Part shown: piece by piece, positions 33,182 through 45,528 of the stretch
How the letters are laid out: each line of letters opens with the position of its first letter
Position numbering within the stretch: the stretch's first letter is position 1
Position numbers and translations under genes: made by a program
Notes under the pieces: model-generated
Databases searched by the model: none
What the model was told of the DNA's origin: nothing
What the model saw: only the letters and a program-made list of their open reading frames with translations
Assembly (NCBI RefSeq): GCF_023023025.1
Contig: NZ_CP095481.1
Span: 682,001 to 746,000, forward strand
Source of the DNA: Amycolatopsis sp. WQ 127309
Lineage (GTDB): Bacteria > Actinomycetota > Actinomycetes > Mycobacteriales > Pseudonocardiaceae
Reading direction: 5' to 3'
DNA: 64,000 nt

Positions 33182-33571
33182 GTGAGCGACGTCGCTGAGC
33201 AAGGTCTGGTCGAAGACGGCCTGGTGCAGGAGTGGCACGAGCTGCTGGCCCGCTACTCGGCCGTGTTCGGCACGCTCGAGTGCCGCCTGCAGGAGAACCA
33301 CGGGATCGGCGCGAACGAGTTCGAGGCCCTCGAACGGCTCGCCACCTGCGACTTCAAGTGCCGCTCGGCCGATCTCACCGGCGCGATCCACCTCAGCCAG
33401 AGCGCGACGTCCCGGCTGGTCGCCCGCCTGGAGAAGGAAGGCCTGGTCGAACGCGCGCTCTGCGACGTGGACCGCCGGGGCATCTTCGTGACGATCACCG
33501 AAGCCGGCCGGGAGAAGTACCTCGCGGCGAAGCGGACGCACCGCGAGGTGCTGACCGAAATCCTGGGCTGA
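33182..33571 (+). CDS. MarR-family regulator of the DHA2 exporter
   Basis: This 129-residue MarR protein shows GANEFEALERLATCDFKCRSADLTGAIHLSQSATSRLVARLEKEGLVERALCDVDRRGIFVTITEAG, i.e. recognition helix SQSATSRLVARL and wing DRRGIFVTITEAG. GTG 33182 is preferred over the ATG at 33140 because TAAGTT ends 7 bp before it (leaderless) and the upstream codons run through the operator repeats. Two cysteines (CDFKC) near the DNA-binding domain could make it redox-responsive; this is speculation. Confidence 0.85.
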   Translation: MSDVAEQGLVEDGLVQEWHELLARYSAVFGTLECRLQENHGIGANEFEALERLATCDFKCRSADLTGAIHLSQSATSRLVARLEKEGLVERALCDVDRRGIFVTITEAGREKYLAAKRTHREVLTEILG

Positions 33572-33582
33572 GCTGCTGAGCT

Positions 33583-35103
33583 TTAGCCGACCGGGCCTTC
33601 GACGGCCTTCACCTGAAGCTGCTGCTGCGCCCCGGACGCGTCCGACACGGTCAGCGTCAGCTGGTCGCCCGGGTGGTGGGTGTCCATCACGTTCGTCAAC
33701 GTCGTCGCCGAGTCGATCGCCTTGCCGTCGATGGCCGTGATGACGTCGCCCGCCGCGAGGCCCGCCTGCTGGGCCGGGCCGCGCGCGACGACGTCGCGGA
33801 CCTGGGCGCCGCCGCCCTGGCCGTCCGACACCGAGACGCCGATGAACGCCGTCTTGCCGATGTGGATCTTGTCGGTCGCGGTGCCGGCGACGATCTGGTG
33901 CGCGATGTCGACGGCCTGGTTGATCGGGATCGCGAAGCCCTGGCCGCCCGCGCCGCTGCGGCGGCCGTTGAGCTGGTAGCCGGTGGACGCCGCGGTGTCG
34001 ACGCCGATGACCTGCGCGTTCGCGTTGACCAGCGGGCCGCCGGAGTCGCCCGACTCGATGTCGGCCTGGACCTGGATCAGCCCGGTGAGCTGCTCGGACG
34101 ACCCGCTGGACTCGTCCGACGCGGTGATCGACTGGTCCAGCGCGGTCACCGTGCCCGGCGCCGGCACCGGGTCGCCGCCGCGGCCACCCGCGTTGCCGAG
34201 GCCGAGGATCTGGTCGCCGACCTTGACCGTCGAGGAGTCGCCGATGGCCGCCGTCGGCAGCCCGGACGCGTCTTCGAGCTGGATCACCGCGATGTCCTCG
34301 CTGCGGTCGTAGCCCACGACGTGCGCGGTGTAGGTGTCGCCGGTGCCGATGCTGGTGACCTTGATGCTGGTCGCGCCGGCGACGACGTGGTTGTTCGTCA
34401 GCACCTCGCCGTCCGGGGTCAGCACGATGCCGGTGCCCGCGGCGGCCGCGCCCTGCAGGCCCAATTCGGTGTTGACGTTGACGATCGCCGGGTTGACCTT
34501 CGCGGCCACGGCGTCGGCGTCGAGCACCGTGGCCGACGCGCTGGGCTGCCCGGAGAAGCCGAAGTCCTGGTTGCCGGACGCGGTGGGGCTGTTCGCCGAG
34601 ATCAGGTGCCCGATGCCGAGCCCGGCCACCACGGCCAGCGCCACCGCGACGACGGTGACGGTCAGCGTCCGCAGCGGATGCCGCTTGCGCGGCGGCGGCT
34701 GGTACGCGGGCGGCGGCTGGTACGCAGGTGGCGGTGGCGGATAGCCATAGCCGCCGCTTTCCTGGCCGTAAAAGCCGTGAAGGGCACCTTCACGGCCATA
34801 AGAGCCGTGAGGGGCACCTTCACGACCGTAGAAGTCCTGAGGGGCACCCTCATGGCCGTAAAAGCCCTGAGGGGCACCCTCACGGCCGTAGGGCTGCTGG
34901 GGGTAGGGCTGCGGCGGGTACGGGCGGCCCCACTGGTCACGCGGCTGCTGCTGAGGCTGGTAGTAGCCGGACTGGTAGTAGCCCTGCGAGTACTCACCCT
35001 GACCTTGGCCGTACGAATCTTGGCCGTACGAATCCTGGCCGTACGGATCCTGGCCGTGGGGGTGGTCGCCGCCGCCCTGTGGCCGTTGGTCGTACTCGCT
35101 CAT
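33583..35103 (-). CDS. HtrA-like membrane-anchored serine protease with PDZ
   Basis: This 506-residue envelope protease has a cytoplasmic Gly/Tyr/Gln/Pro-rich N-terminus (1-140) with SYGQD repeats and four 10-residue YGREGAPQGF repeats (72-111). A transmembrane helix (144-166) follows, then the trypsin-like domain (about 195-400) with triad His239 (TNNHVV), Asp270 (YDRSEDIA) and Ser354 (ESGDSGGPL), and a C-terminal PDZ domain (about 405-500). This is the actinobacterial PepD/HtrA layout used in envelope quality control. ATG 35103 follows GGGAG. The decapeptide repeats are the coding form of an interspersed DNA repeat. Confidence 0.92.
   Translation of the reverse strand: MSEYDQRPQGGGDHPHGQDPYGQDSYGQDSYGQGQGEYSQGYYQSGYYQPQQQPRDQWGRPYPPQPYPQQPYGREGAPQGFYGHEGAPQDFYGREGAPHGSYGREGALHGFYGQESGGYGYPPPPPAYQPPPAYQPPPRKRHPLRTLTVTVVAVALAVVAGLGIGHLISANSPTASGNQDFGFSGQPSASATVLDADAVAAKVNPAIVNVNTELGLQGAAAAGTGIVLTPDGEVLTNNHVVAGATSIKVTSIGTGDTYTAHVVGYDRSEDIAVIQLEDASGLPTAAIGDSSTVKVGDQILGLGNAGGRGGDPVPAPGTVTALDQSITASDESSGSSEQLTGLIQVQADIESGDSGGPLVNANAQVIGVDTAASTGYQLNGRRSGAGGQGFAIPINQAVDIAHQIVAGTATDKIHIGKTAFIGVSVSDGQGGGAQVRDVVARGPAQQAGLAAGDVITAIDGKAIDSATTLTNVMDTHHPGDQLTLTVSDASGAQQQLQVKAVEGPVG
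34764..34883. repeat. 4 x 30-bp tandem repeat inside HtrA-like gene
   Basis: Four 30-bp units (34764-34793, -34823, -34853, -34883) of the form GGCCGTAAAAGCCGTGAAGG... encode YGREGAPQGF-type decapeptides on the minus strand. Units 1-2 closely match the intergenic palindrome at 6543-6601 (shared CGGCCATAAGAGCCG centre and AAAAGCCGTGAAGG arm). A shortened fifth unit follows at 34884. Confidence 0.85.
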
Positions 35104-35253
35104 GCCCTTGCTCCCAGCCCTCGGCACGCCTTCGCCATTCCAGCAAACGCCGCGTTCCTGAGAATTTCCTTGTCCGGTTCCATGGAGTTGCTGTGGATGT
35201 ACCCACCCGAACGCCGGGACCGGACCCGTGTGATCGACGTTACCCTTCCGGGT

Positions 35254-35649
35254 ATGAAGCGCACCGCCGTCCTGCTCGCGGCCGCCTTCCTGCTCGCCGG
35301 GTGCAGCGGCACGACCGCCGGGACACCGTCGCCCGCCCCGCAGGCGACCTCCGCCGCGGCCGGCGAGCCGCACCGGCTGGTGTTCGACGTCTCGGGCTCG
35401 GCCGTCGTCACCACGCTGACCTGCACCATCGACGGCAAGCCGACCGAAGAGAAGAACGTGAAGCTGCCCTGGAGCCGCACGTTCAGCTTCCCGCCGCACA
35501 CCGGCAAGCACGAGTACCAGGTCGTCATGCAGTACGCGGACGGCTCGGTGAACGCGACGGCGAAGGTCGACGGCCTGCTCCAGACCAGCAGCAGCGGTGG
35601 CGGGGACGGCGCCGGCACCCAGTCGATGAACGGCGACTTCAGCGACTGA
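35254..35649 (+). CDS. Small lipoprotein, MmpS-like fold suspected
   Basis: This 131-residue lipoprotein has a signal peptide MKRTAVLLAAAFLLAGCSG with a clear lipobox (LLAGC, Cys17). The mature part (RLVFDVSGSAVVTTLTCTIDGKPTEEKNVKLPWSRTFSF...YADGSVNATAKVDG) recalls the beta-sandwich of mycobacterial MmpS accessory proteins, including the LPWS stretch, but the match is by eye only. TACCCT ends 7 bp before ATG 35254, suggesting leaderless translation. It is divergent from the HtrA-like protease, so it may be an envelope partner or substrate. Confidence 0.78.
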   Translation: MKRTAVLLAAAFLLAGCSGTTAGTPSPAPQATSAAAGEPHRLVFDVSGSAVVTTLTCTIDGKPTEEKNVKLPWSRTFSFPPHTGKHEYQVVMQYADGSVNATAKVDGLLQTSSSGGGDGAGTQSMNGDFSD

Positions 35650-35661
35650 GCGCCGTGCGGG

Positions 35662-38940
<3,279 letters not shown>

Positions 38941-38944
<4 letters not shown>

Positions 38945-39414
38945 GAGACGTACTCCGGACTCGCGTCGGCCAGCCAGGCCGTGAAGTAGTTCGCGAACGA
39001 CTGCCGCACGAGGATCGTGAAGCCGTCTTCCCGGACCATGAGCACGATCCCGGTCCGGGCCAGCAATGTCTGCACACAGGTGCCCGGCGGCGACACCGAC
39101 GGGTCGAGGTCGATCGAGCAGCCGTGGGCGAGCACGTCCCGCGCGTGCACCCCTGTCAGCTGCACGGTCACCCGCTGCGCGGAGACGTCAACCACGGCGT
39201 CACATTCCCGGGAAAGCGCCGCCTCCAGCTCGGCTTGACGGCCGGGTTCGGCGAGCACGAGGTACTCGTCCGGACCCATCCAGAGGACGTCGACGCCGTT
39301 GCCGCTGGTGAACGTGCACGGCTCGGGCAGGTCGACGCCGAGCAGGGTGTGTCCGTCCCGGAGACGCACGGTGAGCTGGGTGCGGAACGGTTCTTCGACC
39401 GCGTCAGCCGTCAC
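38941..39414 (-). CDS. soxG: Sarcosine oxidase gamma subunit
   Basis: This 157-residue subunit of heterotetrameric sarcosine oxidase is GcvT-like: VDLPEPCTFTSGNGVDVLWMGPDEYLVLAEPG, RVTVQLTGVHARDVLAHGCSIDLDPSV and the C-terminal FTILVRQSFANYFTAWLADAS. Gamma subunits help assemble the tetramer rather than catalyse. The GTG start overlaps the end of soxA by 11 bp, and the stop overlaps the purU start by 4 bp, showing tight coupling in a soxB-D-A-G-purU order. Confidence 0.92.
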
Positions 39415-41941
39415 GGCGGGCTCCTTCCTTGTCGAAGAGCACGGATTCGGTCACGGTCACCGGCACCACCTGGTCGCCGACCGGGACGTACAGCGTCTCA
39501 CCGACGCGCTCCCGGCCCGAGCGCACCAAGGCCAGCGCGAAGGTCCGTTCCAGCGCGGCGCTGTGGTAGCTGGAGGTGACGTGGCCGAGCATCCGCACCG
39601 GTGGTTCGGGCACGGTTTCGGACTCGATGATCTGCGAGCCCTCGGGCAGCAGCACCGACGGATCGACGGGCAGCAGGCCGACGAGCTGCTTGCGGTCCGG
39701 CCGGTTGTTCTCGGCGCGGGCGAACGACCGCTTGCCGAGGAAGTCGACCTTCTTCTTGGACACCGCCCAGGCCATCCCGAGGTCCTGCGGGGTGACCGTG
39801 CCGTCGGTGTCCTGGCCGATGATCGGGTAGCCCTTCTCGGCGCGCAGGACGTGCATGGTCTCGGTGCCGTACGGCGTGGCCCCTTCGTCCACTATGGACT
39901 CCCACAGCGCGCGGCCGTACCAGGACGGGACGTTGATCTCGTAGGCCAGCTCGCCGGAGAAACTGATCCGGCAGACCCGCGCCTTGAGCCCGGCGACCTC
40001 GGCGTCCTGCCAGGTCATGAACCCGAAGGCGTCGTTGGAGACGTCGAGGTCCGGCGCCAACCGGCCCAGGACTTCCCGGGAGCGGGGGCCGACCAGCGGA
40101 AGCGTGGCCCAGTGTTCGGTGACCGACGTCGCGAAGACGTTGAGGTGCGGCCACTCCGTCTGCAGCCACTCCTCCATCCACTCGAGGACCATGGCCGCGT
40201 TGCCGGTCGTGGTGGTGACGAGGAACCGTTCTTCGGCGACGCGGATGACCGTGCCGTCGTCGATGACCATGCCGTCGACGCCGCACATGACGCCGTAGCG
40301 GATGCGGCCGACACGCAGGTTGCTCATCATGTTCGTGTAGAGCAGGTCGAGGAACGCGGCGGCGTCCGGGCCCTGGACGTCGATCTTGCCCAGGGTGGAC
40401 CCGTCCATGACGGCGACGTCGGTGCGCGCGGCGCGGCATTCGCGCTGGACGGCGTCGTGCATCGTCTCGCCCGGCCGCGGGTAGTACCACGGCCGTTTCC
40501 ACTGGCCGACGTTCTCGAACTCGGCGCCGTGCTCGACGTGCCACGGGTGGATCATGGTGACGCGCACGGGATCGTGCAGGTCACCGCGGTGCCGCCCGGC
40601 CAGCGCGGCGAACGACACGGGCGTGTACGGCGGCCGGAACGTCGTGGGCCGCTGCGTCGACAGGTCGACACCGAGAGCTTCGGCGGTGATGCCCGCGGCG
40701 AGGAGGCCGGACGTCTTGCCCTGGTCGTGCGCGGTCCCGATCGTCGTGTAGCGCTTGATGTGTTCCAGCGAGCGGAGCCCGGCGCCGGTGGCGCGCAGGA
40801 CGTCCGAGACGGTCGCGTCCCGCTGCTGGTCCACGAACCGGGTGTCCACTTCGGACTCCGGTGCGGGTACCTGCCAGAGCGTCATGGCCTCCGGCAGTCC
40901 TTCTCCCGCCGCGGCACCCACGACGCTCACGTTCGGCAGGTCGCCGGCCGGGACGTACGCGCCGAGCCGGGGGTCGTAGCGCAGGGCACCGCGGGCCTGG
41001 CTGTAGAGGTGCACGGCCGGGTTCCAGCCGCCGGACACGAGCAGCAGGTCGCACTCGACCCGCTCCCCCCGCATCTCGCCCAGTTTCGCCACGTGGGCGG
41101 CGGTGATGTGGGCGTCGCCGTCGGTGCCGATGACGCCGTAGCCCTCGCGGGCGTCGACGATCCGCACGATCTCGGCCCCGGCCGCCGCCAGGTCGGAGGC
41201 GGCGTCGTACGCGCTGTCGTTGGTGGTGAAGACAACTACGCGTTGCCCGGCCAGGACGCCGTAGCGGTTCAGGTACGTGCGCGCGGCGCCGGCGAGCATG
41301 ATGCCCGGGCGGTCGTTGTCCGGGAACACGATCGGCCGCTCGTGGGCACCGGTGGCCAGCACGATCTTTCGAGCCCGGATCCGCCACACCCGCTGCCGCG
41401 AGATCCTTTCGGGAGCAGCGGGCTCGCCACGGCGTTCCAGGGCCAGCACGAACCCGTCGTCGTAGACGCCGAACGCCGTGGTCCGCGAGAGGAACCGGAC
41501 TCCCTCGGGAGCCTCACCGCCGGGCTGGTCGTCCACCAGCAGGACACGACCAGAGGCGGCGCGGGCGGCGGCGAGCCCGGCCGGTCCGGCGCCGACGACC
41601 AGGACGTCACAGTGGACGTGCTTGGCGTCGTACCGGGCCGGGTCGGGCTCGGCGGCCAGGCGGCCTTGACCGGACAGGCCGCGCGCGACCAGGCCGTCGT
41701 ACAGCTCGACCGTCGTCGCGCTCAGCATCGGCTCCGGGAACGGCGCTTCGATCTGCACCAGGGCGTTCGAGTCCTCGACACCCGCCGCGACGATGCCGCG
41801 CGGCCGGCCGTACTTGATGCTCGTCGCGACCTGGTGGATTCCGTTGGCCAGCAACGCGGAAGCCAAGGTGTCGCCGAGGAAACCGGTCAGCTCGCGGCCG
41901 TCGAAGGTGAACTTGAGCGGGACGCCGGACAGCCGGGTCAT
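39404..41941 (-). CDS. soxA: Sarcosine oxidase alpha subunit
   Basis: This 845-residue alpha subunit binds NAD+ and tetrahydrofolate. Order of domains: N-terminal ferredoxin-like stretch (FTFDGRELTGFLGDTLASALLANGIHQV), FAD/NAD disulfide-oxidoreductase-type domain (CDVLVVGAGPAGLAAARAASG; ERPIVFPDNDRPGIMLA), then GcvT/aminomethyltransferase domains (about 480-840; VMDGSTLGKIDVQGPDAAAFLDLLYTN). Corynebacterium SoxA is near 965 residues, so this version is shorter by about 120. ATG 41941 overlaps the soxD stop (ATGA). It oxidatively demethylates sarcosine to glycine with SoxB, D and G, giving 5,10-methylene-THF and H2O2. Confidence 0.93.
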   Translation of the reverse strand: MTRLSGVPLKFTFDGRELTGFLGDTLASALLANGIHQVATSIKYGRPRGIVAAGVEDSNALVQIEAPFPEPMLSATTVELYDGLVARGLSGQGRLAAEPDPARYDAKHVHCDVLVVGAGPAGLAAARAASGRVLLVDDQPGGEAPEGVRFLSRTTAFGVYDDGFVLALERRGEPAAPERISRQRVWRIRARKIVLATGAHERPIVFPDNDRPGIMLAGAARTYLNRYGVLAGQRVVVFTTNDSAYDAASDLAAAGAEIVRIVDAREGYGVIGTDGDAHITAAHVAKLGEMRGERVECDLLLVSGGWNPAVHLYSQARGALRYDPRLGAYVPAGDLPNVSVVGAAAGEGLPEAMTLWQVPAPESEVDTRFVDQQRDATVSDVLRATGAGLRSLEHIKRYTTIGTAHDQGKTSGLLAAGITAEALGVDLSTQRPTTFRPPYTPVSFAALAGRHRGDLHDPVRVTMIHPWHVEHGAEFENVGQWKRPWYYPRPGETMHDAVQRECRAARTDVAVMDGSTLGKIDVQGPDAAAFLDLLYTNMMSNLRVGRIRYGVMCGVDGMVIDDGTVIRVAEERFLVTTTTGNAAMVLEWMEEWLQTEWPHLNVFATSVTEHWATLPLVGPRSREVLGRLAPDLDVSNDAFGFMTWQDAEVAGLKARVCRISFSGELAYEINVPSWYGRALWESIVDEGATPYGTETMHVLRAEKGYPIIGQDTDGTVTPQDLGMAWAVSKKKVDFLGKRSFARAENNRPDRKQLVGLLPVDPSVLLPEGSQIIESETVPEPPVRMLGHVTSSYHSAALERTFALALVRSGRERVGETLYVPVGDQVVPVTVTESVLFDKEGARRDG

Positions 41942-42216
41942 GAGATCACCGGCTTCGGCTCGTCGAGGCGGTAGACCGCCAGGAGGTCGTGGGTGCGGGT
42001 GTCGCGGACGGCGTTGAACCACCGGCGGCAGCCCGCGGAGTGGCTCCAGCGCTCGGCGAACGGGCCGCTCGGGTTGGCGCGGAAGAACACGAACTTCGCC
42101 CAGTCCTCATCGGACAGAGCGGCCGGGTCCTCGGGGTAGGCGACGTGGGCCTGGCCGCCGTAGTGGAACTCGGCCTCTTCACGCGGCCCGCACCAGGGGC
42201 AAGAAATCAGTTGCAT
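41938..42216 (-). CDS. soxD: Sarcosine oxidase delta subunit
   Basis: This 92-residue delta subunit starts MQLISCPWCGPREEAEFHYGGQAHVAYP, in which CxxC plus the following His and a later Cys (AGCRRWF) form the structural zinc site known for SoxD. The C-terminus contains FFRANPSGPFAERWSHSAGCRRWFNAVRDTRTH, typical of the family. ATG 42216 is chosen because the zinc motif begins at residue 6 and GGAG precedes it. It sits 10 bp after soxB. Confidence 0.93.
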   Translation of the reverse strand: MQLISCPWCGPREEAEFHYGGQAHVAYPEDPAALSDEDWAKFVFFRANPSGPFAERWSHSAGCRRWFNAVRDTRTHDLLAVYRLDEPKPVIS

Positions 42217-42226
42217 GTGGACACTC

Positions 42227-43456
42227 CTAATGCGCCACGGCGGCGGCGCCGTGCTCGTCGACGAGGGCACCGGTGGTGAACCGGTCCAAGGTGAACGGTT
42301 CGGCGTACTCGTGCGGCTTCCCGCGCGCGATGGTCGCGGCGAAGACGTCGCCGACCCCCGGGGTGGCCTTGAAGCCGCCGGTGCCCCAGCCGCAGTTGAG
42401 GAACAGGTTCTCGACCGGCGTCAGACCGACGATCGGCGACGCGTCCGGGCTGACGTCGACGATGCCCGCCCACGTCCGCAGCAGGTGCGCCCGCGCGAAC
42501 ACCGGGAACAGCTCCAGCGCGGCGGCCATCTGCTGCTCGATGACGTGGAACGAGCCGCGCTGGCCGTAACCGTTGTAACTGTCGATGCCGGCGCCCATGA
42601 CGAGCTCGCCCTTGTGCGCCTGGGAAACGTAGACGTGCACAGCGTTCGACATGACGACCGTCGGGTGGATCGGCTCCAGCAGCTCGGACACCAAGGCCTG
42701 CAAGGGATGCGACACGAGCGGCAGGTCGAGGCCGACCATCTTCGCCAGCACCGACGAGTGCCCGGCGGCGCACAACGCGACCTTGCCCGCGGCGATCCGG
42801 CCCCTCGACGTCTCGACCGCGGTGACCCGGCCGCCCGTCGTGGAGATGCCGGTGACCTCGCAGTTCTGGATGAGGTCGACGCCCATCGCGTGCGCCGCGC
42901 GGGCGAAGCCCCAGGCTACGTAGTCGTGCTTCGCGATGCCCGCGCGCGGCTGGTAGGTCGCGCCGAGCACCGGGTAGCGGACGTCCGGCGAGGTGTTGAC
43001 GATCGGGCACAGCTCTTTGACGCCGTCGGCGTCCACCCATTCGGCGTCGATGCCGTTGAGCTTGTTGGCCTCGACGCGGCGGACGCTGTCACGGACGTCC
43101 TGCAGAGTGTGCGCGAGGTTGAGCACCCCGCGCTGGCTGAACAGGATCGGGTAGCCGAGGTCCTCTTCGAGGCCTTCCCAGAGCTTGAGGGAGTGCTCGT
43201 AGATGCCGGAACTCTCGTCCCAGAGGTAGTTGGAGCGGATGATCGTGGTGTTGCGGGCCATGTTGCCGCCCGCGAGCCAGCCCTTCTCCAGCACGGCGAC
43301 GTTGGTGATGCCGTGCACCTTCGCCAGGTAGTAGGCGGTGGCGAGGCCGTGCCCGCCGCCGCCGACCACGATCACGTCGTAGGCCGGCTTCGGGTCGGGG
43401 TCGTTCCAGAGGAAGTCAGGGTGGTCCGGCAGGTCCGCGCCGGGGGTGCGAGGCAT
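42227..43456 (-). CDS. soxB: Sarcosine oxidase beta subunit
   Basis: This 409-residue flavoprotein subunit contains the sarcosine-oxidising site. It shows the FAD Rossmann motif [34 protein letters not shown] (about 27-60), [15 protein letters not shown] near the flavin site, and the DAO C-terminal pattern [40 protein letters not shown]. It carries noncovalent FAD and covalent FMN in characterised enzymes. ATG 43456 has a perfect AGGAGG 6 bp upstream. It heads the operon soxB-D-A-G-purU-dimethylglycine dehydrogenase, and a palindromic operator lies directly upstream of the ribosome-binding site. Confidence 0.93.
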   Translation of the reverse strand: MPRTPGADLPDHPDFLWNDPDPKPAYDVIVVGGGGHGLATAYYLAKVHGITNVAVLEKGWLAGGNMARNTTIIRSNYLWDESSGIYEHSLKLWEGLEEDLGYPILFSQRGVLNLAHTLQDVRDSVRRVEANKLNGIDAEWVDADGVKELCPIVNTSPDVRYPVLGATYQPRAGIAKHDYVAWGFARAAHAMGVDLIQNCEVTGISTTGGRVTAVETSRGRIAAGKVALCAAGHSSVLAKMVGLDLPLVSHPLQALVSELLEPIHPTVVMSNAVHVYVSQAHKGELVMGAGIDSYNGYGQRGSFHVIEQQMAAALELFPVFARAHLLRTWAGIVDVSPDASPIVGLTPVENLFLNCGWGTGGFKATPGVGDVFAATIARGKPHEYAEPFTLDRFTTGALVDEHGAAAVAH

Positions 43457-43470
43457 CCGTATCCTCCTGG

Positions 43471-43496
43471 TCGACTTCTGATATATCAATTGTCGA
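43471..43496. promoter_or_regulatory. GntR/FCD operator of the sox operon
   Basis: A 26-bp imperfect palindrome TCGACTTCTGATA/TATCAATTGTCGA centred on the perfect TGATATATCA. It lies between soxB (minus) and the GntR/FCD gene (plus), abutting the soxB ribosome-binding site. FCD-type GntR regulators bind short AT-rich palindromes, and a repressor here would block both genes. Confidence 0.75.
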
Positions 43497-43511
43497 TGTA
43501 GGCTAAGCGGC

Positions 43512-44159
43512 GTGCACCCACAGGTCAATCCCCCATCGCTGGCGGAGCAGGCGTACCTCTTCGTTCGTGATCGCCTGGTCATGCTCGACATCCGGCCGGG
43601 CGACCCGATCAACGAGGAGTGGCTCGGCGCCACCCTCGGCATGGGCCGCACGCCGATCCGCGAGGCGCTCAAACGCCTCGAGTCCGAGCGGCTGGTCGTC
43701 GCCTACCCGCGGCGGGGCACGTTCGCCACCGACGTCAACATCTCCGACCTCGCGCACATCTCCGAGGTCCGCCGCACCCTGGAACCGATGGCCACCGCCG
43801 CCGCGGCCGGACGCGCGACCGAAGCCGACCGGGCGACGCTCACCGAGCTGCGCGGGCGGCTCGACGCCGGCGTCCCGGCCGGGGACAACGCCGAGCTGCT
43901 GCGCACCGACCTCGCCCTGCACCGGGCGATCTACCGGTGCGTGCACAACCCGTTCCTCGAGGACACGCTCATCCGCTACGACAACCTCGCGACGCGGATC
44001 TGGTGCGTGTTCGTCCCCCGGCTGCCCGGGATGGCCGGCCACGTCGACGAGCACGTCCCGCTCCTCACCGCGATCATCGAGGGCGACGCCGAGAAGGCCG
44101 CCGCGCTCACGCTCGAGCACGTCGCCGGCTTCGAGGCGGCCATCCGGGCCCTGATCTAG
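43512..44159 (+). CDS. GntR-family (FCD) regulator
   Basis: This 215-residue regulator has the N-terminal GntR winged helix ([66 protein letters not shown]) and a C-terminal FCD ligand-binding domain with the metal-binding Asp/His set ([23 protein letters not shown], and the late EHVAGFEA). GTG 43512 follows TAGGCT by 7 bp, so it is probably leaderless. It is divergent from soxB and most likely senses an intermediate of glycine betaine/sarcosine degradation. Confidence 0.9.
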   Translation: MHPQVNPPSLAEQAYLFVRDRLVMLDIRPGDPINEEWLGATLGMGRTPIREALKRLESERLVVAYPRRGTFATDVNISDLAHISEVRRTLEPMATAAAAGRATEADRATLTELRGRLDAGVPAGDNAELLRTDLALHRAIYRCVHNPFLEDTLIRYDNLATRIWCVFVPRLPGMAGHVDEHVPLLTAIIEGDAEKAAALTLEHVAGFEAAIRALI

Positions 44160-45277
44160 AGCCCCAGACGCGCGCGGACCCAGTCGTGGAACTCGCCGAT
44201 GTGGTGCTCGCTGGGCACGAGCACCCCGCCGCCGGCGTAGGCGCGCGAGTCCATCGCGACCTGGCAGCGTTCGCACGCCTCGAAGTCCTGCAGGTTGACG
44301 CGGTGGAACAGCTCGACCGAGCGCGTCAGGTCGCGCCCGGACTCGACGACACCGGGCAGGTAGAGCCAGTCGCAGCGGACCAGCGTCCGGTCCGGGGCCA
44401 GCGGGAACATCCGGTGCAGGATCACGTGGTCGGGCACCAGGTTGACGAACACCTGCGGCCGGATGGTGATCGCGTAGTACTTGCGGTCCTGGTCCTCGGT
44501 GACACCGGGCAGCCGCTCGACGCCCTCGCTGCCGTCGATGGTGAAGCCCTGGACCTCGCCGCCGAACTCCGCGCCGTGGCCGACGTAGTACTGCGCCGCA
44601 TAGCCGTCGGCGAACTCCGGCAGGACCTCGGTGAGCTCCGGGTGGATCGTCGCGCAGTGGTAGCACTCCATGAAGTTCTCGATGATCTGTTTCCAGTTCG
44701 CCTTCACGTCGTACTCGATGCGCTTGCCGAGTGCGAGGCCGTCGACGCCGTACGCCTCGATCGCACTCTCGCCGCCGAGCCGCTCGGTGACCGCGGCGAC
44801 CACGCTGCCCTCGAACGGCGGCGGCTCGGCGGCCAGGCAGACCCACGCGTAACCGAGCCATTCGCGCAGGTGGACGCGGGTGAGCCCGAACGTCGTGCGG
44901 TCGACGTCCGGCATGCCGGTGAGGTTCGGCGCGGCGATCAGCTTGCCGTCGAGGCCGTACGTCCAGGCGTGGTACGGGCACTGGAACGCGCGCTTCACGG
45001 TGCCGGACTCGGCGGTGCACAGCCGCGCGCCGCGGTGGCGGCAGACGTTGAGGAACGCGTTCAGCTTCCCGTCGCGCCCCCGCGAGACCAGGACGCTCTC
45101 CTTGCCGATCTGCACGGTCTCGAACGCACCCGGCCCGGCGAGGTCCGCGCTGCGCACGGCGCAGAACCAGTCGGCCTCGAAGATCTTCGCCTGCTCCAGC
45201 GCGAAGATCGCCGGATCGGTGTAGTAGGAGCCGGGCAGCGTGGCGAGCAGGCTCGGCGGGAGATCGGTAGTGGTCAC
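44156..45277 (-). CDS. gbcA: Rieske oxygenase alpha subunit, glycine betaine demethylase-like
   Basis: This 373-residue ring-hydroxylating-type oxygenase has an N-terminal Rieske [2Fe-2S] domain (CxH...CxxH as CRHRGARLC and CPYHAWTYG) and a C-terminal catalytic domain with mononuclear iron ligands in ENFMECYHCATIHPEL (His, His). Members in choline/betaine clusters (GbcA-type) demethylate glycine betaine to dimethylglycine. The location next to sox and bet genes supports that substrate. No GbcB flavin reductase is beside it; the ferredoxin and ferredoxin reductase at 51.2-52.7 kb are candidate electron donors. GTG start with GAGAGGA upstream; convergent 4-bp overlap with the GntR gene. Confidence 0.82.
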   Translation of the reverse strand: MTTTDLPPSLLATLPGSYYTDPAIFALEQAKIFEADWFCAVRSADLAGPGAFETVQIGKESVLVSRGRDGKLNAFLNVCRHRGARLCTAESGTVKRAFQCPYHAWTYGLDGKLIAAPNLTGMPDVDRTTFGLTRVHLREWLGYAWVCLAAEPPPFEGSVVAAVTERLGGESAIEAYGVDGLALGKRIEYDVKANWKQIIENFMECYHCATIHPELTEVLPEFADGYAAQYYVGHGAEFGGEVQGFTIDGSEGVERLPGVTEDQDRKYYAITIRPQVFVNLVPDHVILHRMFPLAPDRTLVRCDWLYLPGVVESGRDLTRSVELFHRVNLQDFEACERCQVAMDSRAYAGGGVLVPSEHHIGEFHDWVRARLGL

Positions 45278-45423
45278 CGTCGGGGGTCCTCTCCGCGGTC
45301 AGTACGGGAGTAGTTGCGCAGAACGCGTCTTGTTGCTCACTCCGGAACAGAGTGACTCCCACCGAGGACGACTGTCAACCCAAGTTTTCAACGCCCGCCC
45401 AAGATTTCCGGCACGTTTCAGCC

Positions 45424-45528
45424 GTAACTCACGTGACTGGGCCCGTCACTCGCGTGATTGGAGACGGAACTCGCGAGTTACGGCTTCAATCACGCGAGTT
45501 CCGTGCTCGATCACGCGAGTTACGGGTT
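45424..45528. repeat. 5 x 21-bp repeat array with orientation switch
   Basis: Five 21-bp units (45424, 45445, 45466, 45487, 45508) share the core AATCACGCGAGTT. Units 1-2 carry it in the opposite orientation, unit 3 holds the perfect palindrome AACTCGCGAGTT, and units 4-5 carry it forward, so the RNA could fold into a hairpin. It fills the gap after the TetR gene, whose TAA stop (45520-45522) lies inside unit 5. A related array is at 58706-58810. Confidence 0.85.

Noticed and set aside
39299..41974. 891-residue plus-strand ORF over soxA
   Set aside because: Shadow frame; soxA has complete FAD/NAD and GcvT domains.
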